Below are positions 58,215 through 64,000 of a DNA stretch of 64,000 nucleotides, piece after piece (positions within the stretch are counted from its first letter, which is position 1; the number at the start of each line of letters is the position of its first letter). Below the pieces are notes generated by a model. It made no database searches. It saw nothing but the letters and a program-made list of their open reading frames with translations, and was not told the DNA's origin. The translations under genes were made by a program, and so were the position numbers. Source of the DNA: JAICKM01 sp038228295 (GTDB lineage Bacteria; Chloroflexota; Chloroflexia; QHBQ01; JAICKM01); assembly GCA_038228295.1 (NCBI GenBank), contig JBBRPH010000025.1, forward strand, positions 3,032 through 67,031, written 5' to 3'.

Positions 58215-59924
58215 ATGGTAAAACGCCTTCGTGTGGCACTCTATTTATCAGCGCTTGGCGCAATGGCTCTTCTGGCAAGCAAATCGGGCAGTTTTTGGCT
58301 GGACCAGGCTCACGCCACTACTGGTCCGGGGCCAACCGCCGCCACGCCTGCTCCTGGTGCGACTGCTGGGCAGAGCAGTGGCAGCCGCACCTTCTCCGAA
58401 ACGGGCAAAACGGTAGAGGGCATTTTCCTCCGCTACTGGACCAACAATGGCGGCCTGCCGCAACAGGGATTCCCAATATCAAGCTCGATGACCGAAGTAT
58501 CCGACCTGAACGGCAAATCGTACACCGTGCAGTACTTTGAGCGTGCGGTGTTCGAACTACATCCTGAAAATGCTGCGCCCTACAACGTTCTTTTGTCGCA
58601 GCTAGATACCTTCCGGTACAAAGAGAAGTACCGCACCGGCGTGCCAAGCCCGAGCGTGAACCGCACCAACCCGCGGCTCTTCCCGGAGACAGGTCACTCT
58701 GTAGGGGGCAAGTTCCTGGGCTACTGGCAGGCGCACGGTGGCCTGGCTCAGCAAGGCTACCCTATTTCTGACGAGTTCACCGAAGTATCCGACCTGAACG
58801 GCAAATCGTACACCGTGCAGTACTTTGAGCGTGCGGTGTTCGAACTGCATCCTGAAAATGCTGCGCCCTACGATGTGCTGCTATCCCAGCTCGGTACTTT
58901 CCGCTACAACGAGAAGTACCGGCGACCAACCGGCATCGCGACGCCAGCAGCCGGTTTCCCTACAGTGACGGCAGGGGAGCCGATCCCCACCGGGATCGCG
59001 CAGCCCACCGCTACTCCCGCCCCTACAGAGATGCCCGCGGCAACCGCCATACTGCCTCAGCCGTCGGGCGAAACCGCTGAGGTGGTGATGGCCATAGCGG
59101 ACGAGCATATTGTGACGCCCTGGGGCCTCGCCGTGGACCGCGCCGGTAATATCTACGTTACGTCAAAAGATTACGTGCTGAAGTTTGATGCCATGGGCAA
59201 GTTGGTGCTGCAGTTCGGTAGCACAGGCACAGGAAACGGGCAGTTCAACTTCCTCTGCCAAAATAACCCTGCCTACAATTGTGGTGCCATCGCAGTAGAC
59301 GCCGCCAGTAATGTTTACCTGGCGGATAGCGGGAATTCGCGGGTGCAAAAATTCGATAAAGACGGGCGCTTCCTCATGGCGTTCGGCACGAAAGGCCCGA
59401 CAGAAGGGCAGATGCTGAATCCGATAGACATCGCAGTAGACAGCCAGGGCAGCATCTATATAGTAGACGACGTGAACCTTGGCGTGCGCAAGTACGATAG
59501 CAATGGCAATTTCCGGGCAACGCTGGCAGGAGGAAGCGCCGCAGCAGTGCAGGTACGCGAGCCCGTAGGTTTAGCTGTGGATCGCAACGACAATGTCTAT
59601 GTGGTCGATGACAAGTACAACAGCGTGTTCAAGTTCGGCCAGGACGGCCACTTGCTCCTGAAGTGGGGCCACCTGGGCACTAGCTCAGGCGCGTTCGATT
59701 ACACAATTGATGTCACAACCGATCCCGCGGGGAACGTATTCGTAGTTGACAATACCCGCGTGCAGAAGTTCACAGCGAGCGGGGCGTGGCAGATGAGGTG
59801 GGGCAGTTCCGGGCCGGGGTCAGGCCAGTTCGAGTCTCCCGCGTCCATTGCCACTGATGGCGAAGGCTACATATACGTGCTCGACCACACGCTGAATCGC
59901 GTTCAGAAGTTCAAACTCAAGTAG
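58215..59924 (+). CDS. Secreted protein: two QQGYP-type modules plus NHL-like beta-propeller
   Basis: A 569-residue exported protein. A signal peptide or anchor (residues about 6-22) and a Pro/Thr/Ala-rich spacer precede two about 80-residue modules (59-139 and 155-236) of the form F-x-ETG...FLxYW...GGLxQQGFPIS...YTVQYFERAVFELHPE...VLLSQLxTFRY. A Thr/Pro linker leads to an NHL/SMP-30-like propeller (about 290-569) with repeated GLAVDRxxNVYVVDxxxxxVxKF units. AAAGGTGG precedes ATG 58215. The two modules share a 92-bp stretch with one mismatch, a recent duplication or conversion. Likely carbohydrate- or protein-binding on the cell exterior; function unknown. Confidence 0.82.
   Translation: MVKRLRVALYLSALGAMALLASKSGSFWLDQAHATTGPGPTAATPAPGATAGQSSGSRTFSETGKTVEGIFLRYWTNNGGLPQQGFPISSSMTEVSDLNGKSYTVQYFERAVFELHPENAAPYNVLLSQLDTFRYKEKYRTGVPSPSVNRTNPRLFPETGHSVGGKFLGYWQAHGGLAQQGYPISDEFTEVSDLNGKSYTVQYFERAVFELHPENAAPYDVLLSQLGTFRYNEKYRRPTGIATPAAGFPTVTAGEPIPTGIAQPTATPAPTEMPAATAILPQPSGETAEVVMAIADEHIVTPWGLAVDRAGNIYVTSKDYVLKFDAMGKLVLQFGSTGTGNGQFNFLCQNNPAYNCGAIAVDAASNVYLADSGNSRVQKFDKDGRFLMAFGTKGPTEGQMLNPIDIAVDSQGSIYIVDDVNLGVRKYDSNGNFRATLAGGSAAAVQVREPVGLAVDRNDNVYVVDDKYNSVFKFGQDGHLLLKWGHLGTSSGAFDYTIDVTTDPAGNVFVVDNTRVQKFTASGAWQMRWGSSGPGSGQFESPASIATDGEGYIYVLDHTLNRVQKFKLK
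58491..58870 (+). repeat. 92-bp near-identical direct repeat within the propeller gene
   Basis: 58491-58582 and 58779-58870 differ at one base by eye. They encode TEVSDLNGKSYTVQYFERAV and the following residues in both modules. Confidence 0.88.
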
Positions 59925-60276
59925 CCGGCCTGACATCCATTCATAAATAACAACCTGCGTGCCGATCCGGGCTGCGAACATTTTTCCGGGGAAACATACG
60001 CTGGTCGTATGTAGATAGCAGTAGGCGCACTCCTTGCTGGCCTGAGCACTGTTCAAGACGCCGGGGGCGCGAATGGTGCGGAGCGCGAGGGGCGGCCGCA
60101 GTTCCTTATGGGACGTATGAGCCCGGTACGCTGAGTGGTTCGCCCCGCCGACTTCACTAAACTGGGATAGATCTCGTGCTACGCCCGTATCCGTGTGTGG
60201 ACGCGATGCCCTTCTCTGCCGCGCCGGACTGCTATAACCACCGCGCTTCTGTCGAGGCGTGGAGTTAGGAGGATTG
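59925..60276. other. Spacer before IS110 remnant
   Basis: 352 bp with a short hairpin ACATACG/CGTATGT (59994-60012) and no gene. It probably includes the left flank of the IS110 element, which lacks terminal inverted repeats and so cannot be delimited. Confidence 0.4.
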
Positions 60277-60969
60277 ATGGCTACTACTATAGAAGCCAAG
60301 CCGCGCTTCGTCGCCCTGGATGTCCATAAACACTATCTGGTCGTGAGGGCGCTCACCGCCCCGCAGGAAATCGTGCTCCACCCCTAATGGATCACGCTGG
60401 CCGACTTTCCGGCCTGGGCGCGCAGCCATTTGCGCGCCACCGATCAGGTCGTGTTGGAGATGAGTACCGATACCTGGGAACTGGTCGATCTGCTGACCCC
60501 GCTCGTGGCGTCGGTGACGGTCGCCAATCCGTTCAAGGTGCGCCTGATCGCCACTGCGCGCGTGAACGCCGATGCCGCCGACACCCTGATCCTGGCCGGC
60601 AAGCCGGCCGCCGGGTTGGTGCCGGAGGTCTGGGTGCCGCCGCCCGCCGTGCGGGAACTCCGTGCTCTGGTGGCCCATCGGCGCCGGCTGATCACCAACC
60701 GGACCCACGCCCGCAACCGCCTGAAAGGCGTGCTGCTCCGCCATAATTTGCTGCCCCCGGAGCGCGGCTTGTTTGCCCCCGCCCAACGCACCTGGTGGAC
60801 AGAGCTGAAGCTGGATACGTCCGAGCGGCTGCGGGTCCGCCAGGATCTCAGTTTGCTCGACAGCCTGGAGCCGCTGATCAGCGAGGTCGAGGGGGAACTG
60901 GTGCGCCTGAGCCAGGAAGCGCCGACACGGGTCTCGCGGTTCGGGGCGTTGGCGCCCGCGACAACTTGA
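60277..60969 (+). pseudogene. IS110-family transposase, broken and truncated
   Basis: The frame encodes the IS110 DEDD N-terminal domain: RFVALDVHKHYLVVRAL (first Asp), VVLEMSTDTWELVD (Glu), NPFKVRLIATARVNADAADTLILA (Asp pair), then RRRLITNRTHARNRLKGVLLRH. An in-frame TAA at 60385-60387 interrupts the region between HP and WITLADFPAW. The frame ends at about residue 230, so the C-terminal transposase domain with its Ser motif is missing. AGGAGG lies before ATG 60277. Inactive. Confidence 0.85.
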
Positions 60970-61369
60970 GTCAAGCTCGCTCAACCATTAACCATCGGTA
61001 TCCAATCCTTCTCAAGGGCCATCTTCAGTTGGGCGTATGTCGGTACTCATATCAGACCAATCCTACCAAATCACCATCCAGGGCTGCAAGCCCGCCGCCG
61101 CCCTAAACAGACGCCAAACATATACGACCGTACCCCACCAAGACGGATTCTTCGCTGCACTCAGAATGACAAGGGGGTAAAGCGAATATGGTCCTTACTT
61201 CGAACAAAGCCTAAAGTTGCGCTTACTGACCCGTTCCTCATCCTACTCCGCGTCTTCGCGTCTCGGCGGTGAACAAAATGGATATACAGACGGCCCCGCA
61301 ACCGGGGCGCGGTTCCTCCGTCGAATCAAGTACAACCACCCGCAGCGTATAAGCAGAAGGAGAAGTGCC
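60970..61369. other. Spacer, no gene seen
   Basis: 400 bp without a convincing frame. Phrases such as ATTCTTCGCTGCACTCAGAA and CTCCGCGTCTTCGCGTCTCG resemble dispersed low-complexity intergenic repeats. Signal for the next gene is limited to AGAAGGAG at its start. Confidence 0.4.
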
Positions 61370-62974
61370 ATGACTCGCGCGATCCGTTCTATTCTGGCGG
61401 CGGTGCTGACCGCCATCCTGTTGCTGGCGCCCGGCGCGGCCCGGCCCGCCGCGGCCGCCGCTCCCGCGAGCCGCTGGTTCCCGCAGACCGGCCACCTGGT
61501 CAGCGGGCGGTTCCTGGCCTACTGGGACGCGCATGGCGGCCTGGCCCAGCAAGGCTACCCGCTGGGCGATCCCGTCGTCGAGGTCTCGCCCACCGACGGC
61601 AAGCCCTACCTCACGCAATATTTTGAGCGCGCCGTCTTTGAGTACCACCCCGAACAAGCCGGCACCCCGTATGAGGTGCTGCTGAGCCTGCTGGGTGTCG
61701 CCGCCTACCAGGCCCGCTACGGCGCCGCGGGTGCGCCCGGCCAGCATGCCCCGACGACCAACCCGCGCACTTTCCCGCAGACCGGGCACACGCTGGGCGG
61801 CGTCTTTCGCGCCTACTGGGAGAGCCACGGCGGCCTGATGCAGCAGGGCTACCCGATCACCGACGAGTTCACCGAGATCAGCGCCCTCGACGGCAAGCCG
61901 GACACGGTCCAGTATTTCCAGCGCGCCGTCTTTGAGTACCACCCGGAGCACGCCGGCACACCCTATGAGGTCCTGTTGAGCCAACTGGGCACCGCCCGCT
62001 ACCAGGGCCAGGGCGCCGGTCTCGCCATTCCGCCGCCGCTGCCCGGTGGCCGCGAAAGCGAGCCAGTGGCCTCAGCCGATTACCTGGCGTGGCTGGATTA
62101 CCCCGGCGGCGGCCCGGTGCGCACCGGCATCCGCGCGCTGGACTTGCACACCGGCCAGGTCATCACGGTCGCCGACCCGGTGCATATCGCGCAACGCCCG
62201 GCGCTCGACGGCCACCTGATCGTCTGGGAAGATGTGGACGAGCACGGCAATACGACGATCCAGGGCATGGACCTGGCCTCCGGCACCCACTTCGTCGTCG
62301 CCGACGGCCCGGCGCGCAACCAGGGCTTCGCCACCCCCTCCGGCAGGAACTGGCCGAGCGTCAGCGGGCGCACGGTCGCCTGGGTAGATGATAGCGATGG
62401 CGGCCGGCATTTGCAGATGAAGGATCTCGACAGCGGCGCGCTCACCGCGCAGCCGACTAACGGCCCGGTCGCCACGCCGGCGATTGACGCCGACTATCTG
62501 GTATGGGACGAGCAGCAGGGCGGCGGCGCAGCGAACGTGCCCTGGACGCACCACATCCGCGCCCTGGATCGGCAGACCGGCGCGGTGCGCGACGTGGCGA
62601 CGGTCGCGGTGCTGCCCAGCGCACCCTTCCGCCTGCTGCTGGACGGCACGCGCCTGGCCTGGGTGGCGACCGACACGCTCGCCGTGACCGACCTGCGCAA
62701 CGGGGCGCCGATCCAGGTGATCCCTGAGGTGGACGCGGACGTCGCCCTGGCCGGTGATACGCTCGTCTGGACGCACGCGGAAGCCGACGGCAATACGCTG
62801 ATCGGGATGCACCTGGGCGACCCGGCGCCGCGCGTGCTCCTGCCCAGCCCCGGCTACAAGTTCCAGCCCGTCCTGGCGGGCGGCTGGCTGGTCTGGACGC
62901 CCGGCGACACCAGCTCGGACGTGGGCCACCTGGCCGCCGTCCGCCTGTCCACGGCTTTCGCTGCCGCACCGTAA
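61370..62974 (+). CDS. Secreted protein: two QQGYP-type modules plus TolB-like beta-propeller
   Basis: A 534-residue exported protein, paralogous in plan to 58215-59924. A signal peptide (about 1-31, cut near AAAAAPAS) is followed by two modules (36-118 and 134-213) with FPQTGHLVSGRFLAYWDAHGGL, QQGYP, QYFERAVFEYHPE and VLLSLLG. The C-terminal propeller (about 225-534) differs from the NHL type: repeats LVWEDVDEHGNTTIQGMDLASG and WVDDSDGGRHLQMKDLDSG resemble TolB-like blades. AGAAGGAG precedes ATG 61370; the open frame upstream from 61217 is not needed. It has very high GC compared with the first paralogue. Confidence 0.82.
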   Translation: MTRAIRSILAAVLTAILLLAPGAARPAAAAAPASRWFPQTGHLVSGRFLAYWDAHGGLAQQGYPLGDPVVEVSPTDGKPYLTQYFERAVFEYHPEQAGTPYEVLLSLLGVAAYQARYGAAGAPGQHAPTTNPRTFPQTGHTLGGVFRAYWESHGGLMQQGYPITDEFTEISALDGKPDTVQYFQRAVFEYHPEHAGTPYEVLLSQLGTARYQGQGAGLAIPPPLPGGRESEPVASADYLAWLDYPGGGPVRTGIRALDLHTGQVITVADPVHIAQRPALDGHLIVWEDVDEHGNTTIQGMDLASGTHFVVADGPARNQGFATPSGRNWPSVSGRTVAWVDDSDGGRHLQMKDLDSGALTAQPTNGPVATPAIDADYLVWDEQQGGGAANVPWTHHIRALDRQTGAVRDVATVAVLPSAPFRLLLDGTRLAWVATDTLAVTDLRNGAPIQVIPEVDADVALAGDTLVWTHAEADGNTLIGMHLGDPAPRVLLPSPGYKFQPVLAGGWLVWTPGDTSSDVGHLAAVRLSTAFAAAP

Positions 62975-63004
62975 GCCATTTAAAGCCCAAGCGGGAACTA
63001 TAGC

Positions 63005-64000
63005 TTACTTCGGCGCAAGATCAGGTATAAGAACCCGGCTAAAGGTGCCCCGATCACACACACGGCGCGGCGGCCGCGCCGGCACCCGCTTGTCGCCCGC
63101 GGCCATCGGTGCCGCTTTCCGAAAACTGCGGGCGGTGCCCAACGTGTGGCGCAACTGGCCGATGAAGCGCTCCACAGTAGTCGACGAATAACTGTAGCCC
63201 TGCGCTTGGATTTCGCGCCCGAGTTGCTTGGCATTGCGACAACCTTCCTGCCACCGGGTGCGTAGGTAGGCCTCATACGGCGCCAGGAGGTACGACCCGC
63301 GGCGGCCGGGCTGCTTGCGGCGGGGCGGTTCCGCCAGGCGCAGGTAGCGATACACGGTGCCGCGTCTCACCTCCACGTGCTGGGCAATCGTCGCGGTAGC
63401 GATCTGCTGGGCCGCCAGCGCCTGGATTCGCTGGTACTGGTCGAGATAGCGCGCGTGCCGTTGGTCGGCGACGACTTCGGCTGCAGGGGGTGCGGCGCAC
63501 AGCACCGGCGGCAACGGGCCTGTGCCTGTGCAGGCTGCGGGCACTGCCGGCGCCAGCACGGCGGTCTTGAGGACGTGGCGCTTATTCAGGAAGAATTGTT
63601 CGAGCCCGTCGGTCAGGTTCTTGAGCAGGTGCCAGCGATCCGCCACCTGAGTCGCCTGCGGCGCCCCGCGCCGGGCGGCCTCGGCATAGGCTTCCGCCCG
63701 ATCCCGGCTGATGACCGTGATGCTGGGGTGGCGCCGCAGCCAGGCCACCAGCGTGTCGGCCTGACGATCCGGCAGCAGGGCAATGGGCTGGTGGCGCTCC
63801 AGATCCACGATGATCGTACCGTAGCGGTGGCCCCGGCGAAACGCCCAATCGTCCACGCCGACGATGCGCGGCGGAGCAAAGGCGGGGAGCGGCGCCTGGC
63901 GCAGGAGGCGGAGTAGGCTAGTGCGGGTACAGGGCAGGCGCAGGTGGCGGGCCAGTCGGGCGGCCGGACGGCCGCCGAGGGCGAAGCTGAGCGCGCGCAA
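63005..64000 (-). CDS. ISL3-family transposase (5' end outside window)
   Basis: About 330 residues of an ISL3 DDE transposase running off the right edge. Seen are IVGVDDWAFRRGHRYGTIIVDL (first Asp), PDRQADTLVAWLRRHPSITVISRDRAEAYAEAARRGAPQATQVADRWHLLKNL (second Asp in ISRDR) and a C-terminal helix-turn-helix-like segment ATIAQHVEVRRGTVYRYLRL. The N-terminus is missing because the window ends. The visible frame is intact to the stop at 63005. It lies 30 bp beyond the convergent secreted propeller gene. Confidence 0.88.
   Translation of the reverse strand: MRALSFALGGRPAARLARHLRLPCTRTSLLRLLRQAPLPAFAPPRIVGVDDWAFRRGHRYGTIIVDLERHQPIALLPDRQADTLVAWLRRHPSITVISRDRAEAYAEAARRGAPQATQVADRWHLLKNLTDGLEQFFLNKRHVLKTAVLAPAVPAACTGTGPLPPVLCAAPPAAEVVADQRHARYLDQYQRIQALAAQQIATATIAQHVEVRRGTVYRYLRLAEPPRRKQPGRRGSYLLAPYEAYLRTRWQEGCRNAKQLGREIQAQGYSYSSTTVERFIGQLRHTLGTARSFRKAAPMAAGDKRVPARPPRRVCDRGTFSRVLIPDLAPK

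Noticed and set aside
51211..60387. Three in-frame stops (TAG in istA, TAG in the STAND gene, TAA in IS110) as a sign of stop-codon recoding
   Set aside because: Two different codons are involved, and all three genes are mobile or mobile-adjacent. TAG also serves as the normal terminator of healthy genes here (M32 at 6588, MFS at 19295), so ordinary decay is simpler.

Overview
The window is about 64 kb of high-GC bacterial chromosome. It most likely comes from a Chloroflexota (green non-sulfur lineage) bacterium. The evidence is: (i) secreted proteins built from tandem 'F-x-E/Q-TGH ... YW ... GGL-QQGYPI' modules fused to beta-propellers; (ii) cell-surface proteins ending in three SLH domains of the 'ACRGVVSGYxDGTF' kind; (iii) a B12-dependent ribonucleotide reductase with inteins; (iv) many islands of short tandem repeats whose unit is always 7 bp. 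The phylum is inferred from family knowledge; no database search was done.

Positions 1-48992 are mostly housekeeping. In order: a LolD/MacB-type ABC ATPase fragment, a PHP-domain hydrolase behind tRNA-Glu, a GH13 lipoprotein, an M32 carboxypeptidase with a DgkA-like kinase, a GH31 glycosidase, a cupredoxin-SLH surface protein, a giant TPR membrane protein coupled to a GT-C glycosyltransferase, a V4R-domain protein, and a DHA2 transporter. Next comes the nrdR-nrdJ operon, whose nrdJ carries two full LAGLIDADG inteins and whose promoter carries paired NrdR boxes. A long minus-strand operon follows: a SAM-I riboswitch, then adenosine-kinase-like PfkB, ahcY, a B-box membrane protein, metK, rmd and gmd. 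It recycles S-adenosylhomocysteine, makes SAM, and then makes a GDP-deoxyhexose (probably GDP-rhamnose). Next are a Kelch-SLH surface protein, another GT-C protein, proC under a proline (CCC) T-box, pepA, a TPR protein, a miaB-azlC-azlD operon, rel and lgt.

Positions 49000-64000 are accessory DNA. An IS21-family element (istA with an amber codon, istB with a G7-run frameshift) is interrupted at the start of istA by a 3.08-kb ISKra4-type transposon. That transposon has 29-bp perfect inverted ends and carries a serine resolvase and a pRiA4b ORF-3-like protein besides its transposase. Beyond it lie an HTH-NB-ARC-TPR (STAND) regulator gene broken by an in-frame TAG, two paralogous secreted module-plus-propeller proteins, a decayed IS110 transposase and an ISL3 transposase running off the window end.

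The main items for follow-up are the two inteins (one ending in Gln), the heptamer repeat families that have entered coding sequences as extra peptides, the riboswitch and T-box control circuits, and the nested cargo-bearing transposon. No wholly new defence or biosynthetic system could be supported.
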